A stretch of 64,000 nt of DNA from Macrotis lagotis (Eukaryota > Chordata > Mammalia > Peramelemorphia > Peramelidae): assembly GCF_037893015.1 (NCBI RefSeq), contig NC_133666.1, positions 654,214,957-654,278,956 of the forward strand, written 5' to 3'. The notes beneath the pieces were generated by a model. It saw only the letters and a list, made by a program, of their open reading frames with translations. It was not told the DNA's origin and searched no databases. How positions within the stretch are numbered: position 1 is the first letter of the stretch; every line of letters begins with the position of its first letter. Shown piece by piece: positions 54,110 to 64,000 of this stretch. The translations under genes were made by a program, and so were the position numbers.

Positions 54110-55240
54110 CCTCATCTATTTCAGTGACTCAGTGTCCCAACTCATTTCCTCTCCTATCTGGTCCCTGCTAAACATGAAAGAAGAACTTGCCAGGTTGGTC
54201 TCCATTAAAAAGAGATGGAAAGGAAAGAATTGGCACTCATATCTTTCACTCAGAAACCAATTGGAGAGACTGGTGTGGGTGTGCTAAATGGGTATGTTTG
54301 TGCAAAGGAATGAAGCCAGATCATTCAGGTCAAACGATTGCCCTTGAGCAGTCAGGGACAGTCAAACCAAGAGTGGAGTGGAAAGGTCTCCCAATGAGAT
54401 TTAATGGAACATGAAGACCCAGAAAGGGAGAAGTGATTTCCCTTACCTCCCTTATTGTATCTGTAAAGACTGGTCTTTTGTCACTAAAAGGACTAGGAAA
54501 TCCTGGATATGAATGCTGCTCTGACAGTAAGGTACCAGCTTAGCCATCTAGAATCCCCAATTTACTCCTTCCAGGATGAGGGAAGCCTGGGCTGCCCTTC
54601 TTCCAGAGCTGTCCCCCAAACAAACGGGCCAGAGTAACAGCATCAAATTGAGTCTGAGAAGACAGGAGACAATCCTAGTCTCCAGATCTGATCTTAAAAT
54701 GTTCCTTCCCCAGTCATACTTCCCTCCTACCTCTTTGATCAACCTGCCTCCCACAAGCTGCCCCTTCCTCCCCTGCCAGGACTGGCAGCTCCTTTTCTTT
54801 CATCCTCCCTACAGAACACCACCAGGGACTAAAGTTTCCATCCTTTTCTTCTTTCCTATGTTTGTGAAATACATGAAAATGCCTGTACAGATGGGCAGCT
54901 TAATGAAGCATTTGAATCCTTTTTCCTTAAAATGAGTGCTACCTCAGACTCAGCCCTACACAAGCCTTGAGCAAGATAAGAAACTGGAAAGAAGGCAGAT
55001 GAGGGGATACTAGCTGGAGGGGCATCTATGGGAGGATGTATTCCCACAAAGCTGCACCCATGTGGAGTTACTGGACTGTTGGTACTACTTCCTCCCACTT
55101 AATTTATCCCGGACACATCTTTAGCTCAGTGATTCTTCCTCCTGGTTCTATCTGTTCCATTCCAGAGAGAAAGTCCCACAAGAAGGTAGGATCCCACGTT
55201 TTAATCAGCTGGCCCTGAGATATGCCCTCCCACCCCAAAG
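54110..55240. other. Downstream DNA, no recognised element
   Basis: About 1.1 kb 3' of CERS4. No exon of a neighbouring gene is recognised on either strand. Confidence 0.4.
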
Positions 55241-55249
55241 TTTTCCTCC

Positions 55250-55408
55250 ATCTACTCTATTTTGCCTGTTTGGATTTACATTTGCTGTCTCCCCTGTTAA
55301 AATGTGAGCTCCTTGAGAGCAGGGACTATCTTGCCTTTCTTTGGATACACAACTTTGTTGTAGTGCCTGGACATAATATTGATTTAATAAATGTTTGTTG
55401 ATAAATTG
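55250..55408 (+). mobile_element. L2 3' end
   Basis: 'GAGCTCCTTGAGAGCAGGGA' and 'AATAAATGTTTGTTGATAAA'. Confidence 0.75.
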
Positions 55409-55499
55409 AATATCAGAGAGCTATCTAGAAAGGAGTCTCTATAGATGTGACCCTTACCCCCAAAGCAGCTGCCATGGGAGATAAGCTAATAGGGCAAAA

Positions 55500-55990
55500 G
55501 CCAGTGCTGGCTGATCTCCCTGCCTCAAATCTGCCCCTCCCCCTCCAGCCCCCATCCAATCCATCTTTCACTCAGTTGTCAAAATCATCTTCAAAGGGCT
55601 GGCCATTTCACTGCCCTGCTCAATAAACTCCTAGGGCTCCCTATTACCTCCAGGATCAAATATAAAATCCTCTATTTGACTTTTAAAACCCTTCCAATGT
55701 GGCCCTTTCTTACTCTTCTAACTTCTCCAAGCAACATTGACCTCCTTGGCTCTTACACAGAGCTCTATCTCCTTTACACTGACTAGAATGTTCTTTCTGT
55801 GCCTCCTGGCTTCCCTGGCCCTTTCCCTGTGAGATAACCTCCCATTTTTCATGTAGATGTCTTGTTATTATATACAGTTTGCATGTTGCCACCCACAATA
55901 TAATTAGCCTCTCAAAGGGCAGGGATTGTTTTTTGCCTCCAGTTAGCACAGTGCCTATCACATGATAAGCGTTTATTAAATGCATGGTCA
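55500..55990 (+). mobile_element. L2 LINE ORF2 end and 3' UTR
   Basis: 'CCTCCAGGATCAAATATAAA', 'CTCAAAGGGCAGGGATTGTT' and 'GCGTTTATTAAATGCATGGT'. One of the better preserved L2 ends. A GGTGGT-type simple repeat follows to about 56040. Confidence 0.78.
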
Positions 55991-56039
55991 GGGTGATGGT
56001 GGAAGTGGTGGTATTGGTGGCAGTGGTAGTGTGGTAGGA

Positions 56040-56930
56040 GTTTCTCAGCTTAGGTTCCATGAGAACCCAGGGAAAATCCCACCCACCATAGAGTCAGTTA
56101 ATAATTTCTAAGATAGAGGATGTCTCCTGCAAGACAGAATCAGTCTGATTCATCTTGGTGCCAGTAAAATGAAGAATAAAATATAGTCTTGGGGTCTCAT
56201 TGATTCTACCCCATAATGCTGTTTCTTTGTCCTTAGAGCTTCTTTATCTGGGGAGATGTTTTTTCAAAACTTAATTCATGTTCATTTTCATTCACAATTA
56301 TGGGGAGGGGGGGGGCTTTTGCCATGTCCATGTAGCCACTTTAGTGAAATCAAGATCAGAAGACAAGAGTAGGATTCCTTACTTCTGTTGCAGAGTTCTA
56401 TCAAGCCCAGGTGCTGGTGCCTCTTCTATCCTGCTGGCCTTTATTTGATCTTTCCCTTAGGAAGGAACTCAGTCCAGTTGTTGCTCTGAGGTCAGTCCTG
56501 GCTCCTCTATCTTTCCCTGTCCCAAAGTCAGTTCCAGGACCTTAAAAATCTGCCTGCCTGCCCAGTGAGTACAGGGACCCAAGCCCTAGCTCCAAGTCTC
56601 CCTGCACCACATACTGAGGACAGATGGTCCAGTCAATTCTAAGCCCCCCCCCCCCCCCAGCTTCATCTCAGGGTCTGATGGGCAACCAATCTAGCCCTGA
56701 TTCTGTCTGGGTCCCTTGTTTTTTTCTTCCCCAATGTTCTCTCTGGGCTGGTCTCTGTTCCTAGGGAGACCAGGGTCAGATTCACCCATGGATAAATCCA
56801 TTCTTTCCTCTATCACCTGAAGATTGATTGATCCAGCGCTTTGCTTCTGGCTGCCTGCCCTATGAGTGGTGCACTGATGCTTATCCCTGTCTGATTCTGG
56901 CCTCATTCCAAACCATTGCCCCTCAAGTAT
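56040..56930. other. No recognised element
   Basis: Downstream DNA with short poly-G and poly-C runs (about 56304 and 56645-56658). No gene or nameable repeat. Confidence 0.4.
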
Positions 56931-57024
56931 TCTTTGTTCCAGGAAGACTGTACTGCTTAATTGTCTCCCGAACTTCACGTTCCAGCTCCTACTTCTATGG
57001 TCTGGCACAAATTGCTCTCCTGCC

Positions 57025-57267
57025 TAGAATGCACCAATCCCTCAGCTCTCAGAAGCCTTTTTCTGTAATGCTCAGCCCCTCCTTTCTATGGGCAGCTTTC
57101 CTGAATCCTGTGACCACCGTTACTGGTACCCTCTCTTCTCCAATGGGAGACAGGCTACCTTATTGCCAATTTGTTCATGTTCCAGTGTTACCTCATCTCT
57201 TAGAGACGGTTGTTGACAAAATGGTTGAAGTTCTGGGTCTAGAGTAAGAAAAACAAGCTCAAATTTA
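57025..57267 (+). repeat. Donor block A for the insertion at 59886
   Basis: An L2-like segment plus the first part of a MAR1 SINE. A roughly 90% identical copy occupies 59886-60118. Confidence 0.85.
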
Positions 57268-57440
57268 GCCTCTGACTTGACTAGTTGCGTACATTCCGTT
57301 ATAACTCAGTTTCTTCAACTGTAAAAGAGGGATAATAACAGCATTTGCCTTGCAAGGCGGTTGTGAGGATCAAAGGAAATAATAGCTATCAAAGTGGTTA
57401 GCGCAAACTAGACATATATGCAAACATCTAAGTGCCCCCC
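57205..57440 (+). mobile_element. MAR1-type CORE-SINE
   Basis: 'CTCAGTTTCTTCAACTGTAA', 'GGCGGTTGTGAGGATCAAAG' follow a diverged tRNA-like head. Confidence 0.65.
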
Positions 57441-58002
57441 CTTCCTACCTCCTAATCTCCCCCCAGTCACCACCAACTTTAGTTTCTAGAAGGCCAATGC
57501 TTTAGACTTGGAAGTCTAGCACTTAAGGGCTACAGTAATATTTGTTGAATTGAGGGTTGTTTTGCTTCGATGCTATGGGGATTTAAAGGCAATTTAGGAT
57601 TTAAATCACACAACTAGTGTGCATCTGAAGTAGGATTTGAACTCAAGTCCTCCTGACTCTGGGGTCAGTTCTATCCATCATACTACCTAGCTGTCCCTGT
57701 TGAATGGAGTTTTACAAATGAGGAAACTCATCCAGACTCCCCTAGCTAAGCAGTAATAGCAAGACTCAGTTGTCTCCCCCAAGAAGATATCCCTGGGAAG
57801 GTGCAGTGCCCATCCTTTATTCCTAATAGTCCAACTCAAATTCAGAACAGCCACTGGTCCTGGATCTTGGGTTTACTCTGGTCCTCCTCCCATCCCATAC
57901 CCTGGCCAGCATATCACCAGTTAGTCAAGAAATTGTTAATGTTTCTTTATTATCACCTACTATGTTCTGGGGATACAAAAAGAAACAAAAGACAGTCCCT
58001 AA

Positions 58003-58152
58003 CTTTTTAGTTTTTTTGCAAGGCAAATGGTGTTAAGTGACTTGCTCAAGGCCACACAGCTAGGTAATTATTAAGTGTCTGAGGCCGGATTTGAACTCAA
58101 GTCCTCCTGACTCCAGGGCCGGTGCTCTATCCACTGCACCACCTAGCCACCC
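58003..58152 (-). mobile_element. WSINE1-like SINE with TSD
   Basis: Minus-strand copy flanked by CAGTCCCTAA at 57993-58002 and 58153-58162. Confidence 0.88.
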
Positions 58153-58189
58153 CAGTCCCTAATTTCTTTTAATACTAATACCTTCTACT

Positions 58190-58342
58190 GATTCTATCCA
58201 ATTTATTCTGCATATATCTTATTTTAACATAGTTGCTTGCATGTGACATTAGACTATAAGCTCCTTAAGAGCAGAGATTTATTCTTTTGTATCCCCCAGC
58301 ACAAAGGCTGGTCTACAGTGAGCACCTTAAAAATGTTTCATT
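58190..58342 (+). mobile_element. L2 3' end
   Basis: 'AAGCTCCTTAAGAGCAGAGA' and 'TTTTGTATCCCCCAGCAC'. Confidence 0.7.
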
Positions 58343-58536
58343 TCACTGACAACCAAGACAGAGCTGGGGTAGAGGACATCTTTCCAAGCCCCACAATCTA
58401 GGCTGAGTATGTTAAGGTCCAGCAGTTAAGGCAGAAAAGAAAGAAACCTTTGCATTCTCAAGGAACAAATTAATATAATGTCACATGTCACAGACAGAGG
58501 GGGAAAAGTCATTTTCTTATGTCTCCCTCTTAGTTC

Positions 58537-58564
58537 TTACCTAAGGAAACAATTGTCCTTGTGT
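58537..58564 (+). repeat. Donor block B for the insertion at 59886
   Basis: TTACCTAAGGAAACAATTGT followed by CCTTGTGT. It recurs with two changes at 60116-60143, joined directly to the copy of block A. Confidence 0.75.
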
Positions 58565-58584
58565 CTTTTAAAAAACATTCTGGA

Positions 58585-58742
58585 GCGGGGGGGGGGGGGG
58601 GGGGGGGTGGCAGGGCAGTTAGTATTATGGTGAATAGAGAACCAGCCCTGGAATCAGAAGAACATAAGTTCAAATTCAGCTTCAGACACTTTAATAGCTG
58701 TGTGACCATGGGAATGTCTCATAACCCTGATTGCCTTTAAAA
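58585..58742 (+). mobile_element. Poly-G run and SINE copy
   Basis: A run of about 20 G at 58587-58606 leads into a plus-strand tRNA/CORE-SINE ('GAGAACCAGCCCTGGAATCA', 'ATAACCCTGATTGCC'). Confidence 0.65.
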
Positions 58743-58974
58743 CAATTTTTTTTCCTAAACCAAAAAACATTGTCAAGAGTTAACATCATTTAGCTCTGGG
58801 AAGATTCTTTGAAATTACCTTGTTAAACTCCTTCATTTTAGGATGAAAAAATTCAGGATCAAAGAAGGAAAAGGTCAAATAGTAAATGCCAAAGCTAGAT
58901 TTTAACTCCAGGTCATTAGATTCCAAATCCAATGCTCTTTCCATGATGAGTACCTTAGAGATGAATGAACGTTT

Positions 58975-59262
58975 TTGTTTGTCCTTCATTCTCAAAGACC
59001 ATGGCATCAGGAGAGGTGATGCCATGACAAGCATCTAAACGGGATGAGTTAGGGGATGCTGTCCTCCAGAGCCATCTGGTCCAGTGGCCAGATATGAAAC
59101 AGGACAACTAGAGATAACCCTGGGTGTGAGGCAATTAGGGTTAAATGACTTACCCAAGGTCACACAGCTAGTAATTTATAAGTATCTAAGGCTAGATTCA
59201 AACTCCCATCCTCCAGGCTCCAAGACCAGTGCTCTATCCACTGCACCATCTTTAGCTGCCCA
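58975..59262 (-). mobile_element. ~300-bp marsupial SINE
   Basis: Minus strand: 'TTTGTCCTTCATTCTCAAAG', 'GAGAGGTGATGCCATGACAA', 'GTGAGGCAATTAGGGTTAAA', head 'CATCTTTAGCTGCCC'. Confidence 0.75.
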
Positions 59263-59299
59263 GATGAATGAATGGGTGAATAATGAATGATTAAGTGCT

Positions 59300-60560
59300 T
59301 CTAGTGGGCTTGGATTTATGAAGGGCATTCTTTGTGCCAGCCATTAGAAAACTAAAGACAAAGACACTATCTCTTGTATTGGAGAAACACATTGGAATGG
59401 GGGAGACAACATGGAAATAACTAGATATATAAAAGAATCTCAGGAGGGAAGGCATTGGTATTTTAAGTGAAATTTGAGCTAAGTCTTGAAGGAAGCAAAG
59501 GAAAATAAGAATCAAAGGTGAGAAGGGCTAGTGTTGCAGGGGAGAGCCAGTGAGGACAAAGGAATGTTCTTGTGTGAAGGACACAAGGAGACCAATGTGG
59601 CTGGATCCCAGAATGCTTGGAGAGGAATAAAGTGTAAGACTGGAAAGATAACTAGGGAGGGGCTAGGTTATTAAGGGTCTCAAATGTCAACCAGAGGACC
59701 TTATATTTTACCTTGAAAGTAATAGGGAGCCACTGGAACTTGTTGAGTAGGGTGTGACATATTCACATTTACCCTTAGCTGAGTGAGGGTGGAGTGAAGC
59801 CTGGGTGAGAGGTGATAAGGGCCTATACTAAGCAGAGAAGTGGTCTGTGAGTAGAGAAATGTGGAAATGAGAGAATCAGATAGGATAGAATGCACCAATC
59901 CCTTGGCTCTCAGAAGCCTTCTCTTTCTGTAATGCTCAGCCCCTCCTTCCTATGGGCAGCCTTCCTGACCCCTGTGACCACTATTACTGGTACCCTCTCT
60001 TCTCCAATGGGGGGGGGTACCTTATTGTCAATTTATTCGTGTTCCTGTGTTAGAGGCATTTGTTGACAAAGTGGTTGGAAGCTCTGGGTCCAGAGTAAGA
60101 AAAACAAGTTCAAATTTACTTAAGGAAACAATCGTCCTTGTGTGGAGAGAATCTGAGTAAGGAGAGCAGAGTACTGGAGTTTGCAAACCTGAATGACTCA
60201 GGTGGATGGTGATAGCCTCAACAGCAGTAAGAAAAGTTGAGAATTTGAAAGGCTATAGGGAGCAAAGATGAGTTGGAGTTTTTCCAATTTGAGGTATCTA
60301 TGCCACATCTAGAATGAGATGTCCAAGCGGCCGTTAGTAATATGGGACATCAGAGCTATATATCTGACAGTTCTCTGCCTAAAGATGGATGCGGATGAGA
60401 TCATCAAGCAAGATAACATAGAGGAAGAAGAGAAGGTGTGACCTGGATGAAGACCCAATAAAGGAGACAGAAAAGGAGTAGTCAGATGAACATGAGCAAA
60501 ACCAGAGAGGAGGTTAGCAAATACAAAAACAAGATAGCTCCTGTGATCAAGGAGTTAACA
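59300..60560 (-). mobile_element. Long L2 LINE, split by a patchwork insertion
   Basis: Reverse L2 order: 'GAGCTAAGTCTTGAAGGAAG', 'AATAGGGAGCCACTGGAACT', 'GAGAGGTGATAAGGGCCTAT'; after the insertion 'GAGTTGGAGTTTTTCCAATT', 'AATGAGATGTCCAAGCGGCC', 'AATAAAGGAGACAGAAAAGG'. Confidence 0.75.
59886..60143 (+). repeat. Insertion copied from two upstream segments
   Basis: 59886-60118 copies block A (57025-57267). 60116-60143 copies block B (58537-58564). The 1.27 kb between those blocks is missing. GAGAGAATC occurs on both sides (59869-59877 and 60145-60153), with a looser match beyond. Confidence 0.82.
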
Positions 60561-60649
60561 TTCTAATAGGATTATATGGGGGGGGGGGCAAGAAAGTGTG
60601 ATAGCCATGATAGATGCTCTCACCGTAGTTTTCTTATTGTATGGTTCTG

Positions 60650-61030
60650 ACTGAATCATTCCATTACTCCAAAATCTTTAATCGTTCCAAACAAAAGTCA
60701 AATTCAACATCCTCTCCAGTCCTTTTCCCTTTCCAGGCTATTTCCTACTCTTCATAAACCCTGACATCCAACCAACTGTTCCACTGATCATTCCTCAAGT
60801 ATATCTTGTACTTTCCGGAGCTATTTTAGCTAACAACTTTTCTCTGTTGGAAATACCCAATGGCCTCTAGCCCTGGGCACCATTATTTCCACTTTTGATA
60901 TTCTAGCACAGATTAAGTCTCACCTCCTTTGTGAAGGTTTTCTGAACTGTACCTGTTGAAAGTAATCTCTTTTTATACACTCTTTAATACTTAATGCTTA
61001 TATTGGTCATTTGATACTTGGTATATAAAA
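60650..61030 (+). mobile_element. L2 LINE, diverged
   Basis: 'AATCATTCCATTACTCCAAA', 'TTCCCTTTCCAGGCTATTTC', 'TCTCACCTCCTTTGTGAAGG'. Confidence 0.5.
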
Positions 61031-61449
61031 ATTACAGAATGCCATAGCTAAAAGGGTCCTTAAAGAACATTTGTTCAATATCACCACCCATTTGCCATGG
61101 CCTATTTCTGGAAAAATCCTCGTCTCCTTTTCACACAATATATTGAATAAGCCTTATATACTGAATCTCATCTCCATTCTGCATCAGTCCACAAATCCTA
61201 TCTCTCTCCTTCTGCCAGGACAGATGCAAACACTACATTACTCACTCCTGGAAAAGGGGTGATGCTTGGAATGAGGTGTTTTGGAGTGGGGAAAAAATGG
61301 GAAATAGCCAAGAGAAAGATTTTTTTATTAAGATTAGGACTGAAAATCTTAACTGAAAAAGTGGTTAACATCCTTCTGGAAAATGGAAAAATTAAAATCA
61401 AGAAACGGATGAAGAAAATGAGTAAGCATAGCAGTAACAAAATCTGTTT

Positions 61450-61630
61450 CTAGGGGATAGTGATGGTCTCACTGTTCTCTAGCCTTCTCAGACCACACCT
61501 AAAATATTTTGTTTCATTCTTTCTAGGTCCACAGGGAAGGAGGTCATAATAATAAGAGGTCTCAAAATTATGTCATGTGAGATTTGGTTGAAGAACCTGG
61601 GAGTGGTTAGCTTGGAGAAAACTAGATAAT
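61450..61630 (+). mobile_element. CR1/L3 fragment
   Basis: 'TTCTCAGACCACACCTAAAA', 'AAATTATGTCATGTGAGATT', 'GTGGTTAGCTTGGAGAAAAC'. Confidence 0.6.
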
Positions 61631-61634
61631 AAAA

Positions 61635-61870
61635 TAGTAATAGCTAGCACTTAAATGCTAGTTTTAATTTAAATGATGCTTTAAATTTTGCAAAGTATTT
61701 TACAATTATCATTTCATTTTATCATAATCCTAAGAGGTAGGTGCTATTAATATTCCCCATTTTAAAGATGAAGAAACTGAAGCAGAGAGGAAAAAAGACT
61801 TGCCTAAGGTCATACAGCCAAGTGAAGTCAAATTTGAACTCAGGCCTTCCTAACATCAGGTTCAATAACA
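61635..61870 (+). mobile_element. MIR, near full length
   Basis: 'AATAGCTAGCACTTAAATGC', 'CCTAAGAGGTAGGTGCTATT', 'GATGAAGAAACTGAAGCAGA', 'TTTGAACTCAGGCCTTCC'. Confidence 0.78.
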
Positions 61871-62189
61871 TATCAATTTCTTAGGCAGGGGATAATTTCC
61901 ATTCAAATCTTGGCAAAGCAAGGAGGAGATGAGAGGTAGGAATTAAGGAAGTGAGAGCACCCCAAGGACAAAAGTAAGCCTAGGTATTCACAAGGAAGAT
62001 AGATTTCAACTTGAACAAATTGGACCTACCTGAAAATAGCTATCAACCCCAGAGGACTGAGTCCAAAGGGAGAGACCTGATCCTTTGCTAGGTACTATTT
62101 CATTCATTGTACTTGTGTCCCTATTACAGTCTAGCAGATGCTTTATTAATTATATTAATATTTATTTACTGTGTGAACTGGATTGACCT

Positions 62190-62350
62190 AGTAATTAACA
62201 AAGGACAGCAAAGCTCTACATTCTCTCATTTCATCCCCCTAACAACTCTATGGGGTAGGTATAACAGATTATCACGCTTTCCATTTTTCAGATGAGGAAG
62301 CTGCGAAGAAGACAAGAGAAGTGATTTGGTTGGCCATGGTCATCCAATTG
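62190..62350 (+). mobile_element. MIR fragment
   Basis: 'CTCATTTCATCCCCCTAACA' and 'TTTTTCAGATGAGGAAGC'. Confidence 0.6.
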
Positions 62351-62389
62351 GGGACTGTCCCTCTTGCTTGGATTTGACAGTAAATATCT

Positions 62390-62980
62390 CCTACCTCTAA
62401 GTCAGGTATTTTGGACACCACACCATCCTGTGTCGATATCCTGGGTTTTGAGGACCCCCAGTGTCCAAAGCAGACATAGCAGGTTCATAACCTTGTGATT
62501 ATTTGGCACTTGGGGGTTTTCTCTTCCGTGTACTAGAAGTAACTCTTATTCTAAGATTGTCCACCTCCCAGTTGCCCAGCAGGACAAAAACTGAGTTGAT
62601 GCATTAGTGGCTACCAAGACAAAGGTAGAAAGTCAGGGAGGAGACACTATCAGAGCTGGAAGGGTCCACCCTAGAGGTGATCTGGACTTGAGGATTCTTA
62701 ACTTCACATAATGGATCCATTCAGCAAGACTGTTATGGAACCCTCCCAGAATTATGCTTTTAAATGTATAAAATACATAAGATGATGAAGGAAATGTATT
62801 ATATTGAAATAGCAAAATATAAGAACCCTTGAATTATTCCAAACTATTCATTTTACAGCAGAGAAAATTAGTCAATCCTGCCTCTGTAAAACAATGGAGT
62901 TTAAGATTCTCAAAGAATTCTGCATGCCCTGTCTTAATCTCCATGACCAAAATTATGAGACTGCTATAATAATCAGCCAT
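62390..62980. other. No recognised element
   Basis: AT-leaning downstream DNA without a gene or nameable repeat. Confidence 0.35.
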
Positions 62981-62984
62981 GCAA

Positions 62985-63115
62985 ATGTGAACAGGCTGCC
63001 TCTGGAGGGACACCTTCAAACAGTCCCTAAATGTCCCTTGCCAGGGGTGTTGAACAAGGGGATTCTTGAGCCAGTGTGGGTTGGCTTTCTAAAGGCCCTT
63101 CCACCACAGCAGGTT
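62985..63115 (+). mobile_element. CR1/L3 3' end
   Basis: 'GAACAGGCTGCCTCTGGAGG', 'AACAAGGGGATTCTTGAGCC'. Confidence 0.6.
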
Positions 63116-63319
63116 ATAAAATGGTCTGCCTTAGGGAATGAGTTTTCTTATCATGAAAAATATTTAGAATTGGAACTTGGATGATCAGCTCCCGGAGGAG
63201 CAGTCTTACGCCTCCCTCCCCAATTCCAGTCCATCTGCCAGGACATCCCAGCAGAATCTCAGCCTCGAGAAGATCATGCCAATCCTCACAAAACACTCCA
63301 TTTCTACTCCACACATTGT

Positions 63320-63614
63320 TTCTGGTGTCCCTCTTCATTCCTATCTTCTGGTTTCCTTCCGGTCCCAACTGAAATTCCACCTTTGGCAGGAAGCCTCTCC
63401 CAGTCCCTCCATTCTAGTACACTCCCTCTGTTGATTTATCTCTATCTTGTGTATAACTTACTTATACAGAATTGTTCGCATGCTGTCTCCTCCATTAGAC
63501 CATGAGAGCCCCAAGAGCAGGGACTGTTATTTCTACCTTTCTTTGTATCCCCAGAACTTTCGTAAAAACTGGTATACAACAGGCATTTAATAAATGTTTA
63601 TTGACCAACTGATT
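63320..63614 (+). mobile_element. L2 3' end
   Basis: 'TTGGCAGGAAGCCTCTCCCA', 'CCAAGAGCAGGGACTGTTAT', 'AATAAATGTTTATTGACCAA'. Confidence 0.8.
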
Positions 63615-63639
63615 ACACGTGTCAAATGGAACTCATTGG

Positions 63640-64000
63640 AATCAGAGAATCTCAAAAAGTTGGGAGGCACTACAGAGATCACCTTCTCCAACCCAGACTT
63701 CAGCAAGGAATCCCTCAAAAATACTCGTGCTTCTTAAAGACCTCCAGAAAAGAGGGAAAAAACATCTTCCCAAGCAAATACCTTTCACTTTGAGACAACT
63801 TAAGTTTTGGACACTTTTCTTTAGGCAAATTCTAAATTTGCCTTCCTACTGCTTCCATTCATGGGCCTCACCTGCTCTCGGAATAAGTCAAAACCCTGTC
63901 ACAAACAGCATGCCCCCCTGCCAAGTTTCTCTTCCACAGGCTAAATATTCCCAGGTTCTTCAATCAGTCCTCATATAGCATAATCATAAATACCATCATC
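63640..64000 (-). mobile_element. CR1/L3 3' end, runs off the window
   Basis: 'AATCAGAGAATCTCAAAAAG', 'CTTAAAGACCTCCAGAAAAG', 'CACAGGCTAAATATTCCCAG' in reverse L3 order. Confidence 0.6.

Noticed and set aside
53030-64000. Exons of a downstream neighbour such as CD320
   Set aside because: I expected a minus-strand neighbour by human synteny, but saw no cysteine-rich LDL-receptor-type exon. The region is repeats and unassigned DNA.
1-64000. tRNA genes
   Set aside because: The many tRNA-like heads belong to SINEs (full B-box, then SINE body). None stands alone as an intact tRNA.
1-64000. CRISPR arrays, operons, phage or a novel defence system
   Set aside because: This is vertebrate nuclear DNA. 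The regularly recurring units are dispersed SINEs, not spaced arrays.

Overview
This is a mammalian nuclear window, almost certainly from a marsupial and probably an Australian one. The main evidence is the repeat landscape. Many roughly 150-bp tRNA/CORE-SINEs of WSINE1 type (head near GGCTAGGTGGCGCAGTGG, tail TTGCCTTGCAAAAACC) are present, often with perfect target-site duplications (TSDs). With them are MAR1-type CORE-SINEs, a longer (~300 bp) SINE relative, MIR, long L2 remnants, CR1/L3 remnants and L1 3' ends. Family names come from remembered consensus features, not from a search.

The window holds one protein-coding gene, ceramide synthase 4 (CERS4), on the + strand. A CpG island (about 1930-2960) carries the promoter and a non-coding first exon with a strong donor at 2858/2859. 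A 33-kb intron 1 follows. Ten coding exons (35852-36025, 40103-40220, 40948-41066, 41285-41342, 42618-42668, 45001-45093, 45587-45715, 51062-51168, 51526-51682, 52182-52361) join in frame into 394 residues, all with AG acceptors and GT donors. The 3' UTR ends at an AATAAA at 53003. The protein has an N-terminal membrane segment, a Hox-like domain, a TLC/Lag1p domain with its HH and D..D residues, and an acidic serine-rich tail.

Regions: 1-1900 is upstream DNA with one young SINE and a purine/poly-G tract. 1900-3000 is the promoter and exon 1. 3000-35850 is intron 1, mostly layered old LINEs and SINEs. 35850-52361 is the coding part, whose introns hold CR1/L3, L1 and SINE insertions. 53030-64000 is downstream DNA with L2, L3, MIR and SINE remnants and no recognised exon.

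Nothing here looks like a new biological system. The points worth a second look are structural: a patchwork insertion at 59886-60143 that copies two separate upstream segments; composite and head-only SINE copies bounded by clean TSDs; a stack of insertions before exon 3; an overlapping upstream ORF created by the exon 1-exon 2 splice; loss of the N-terminal glycosylation sequon in CERS4; and one unexplained exon-like ORF at about 19.5 kb.
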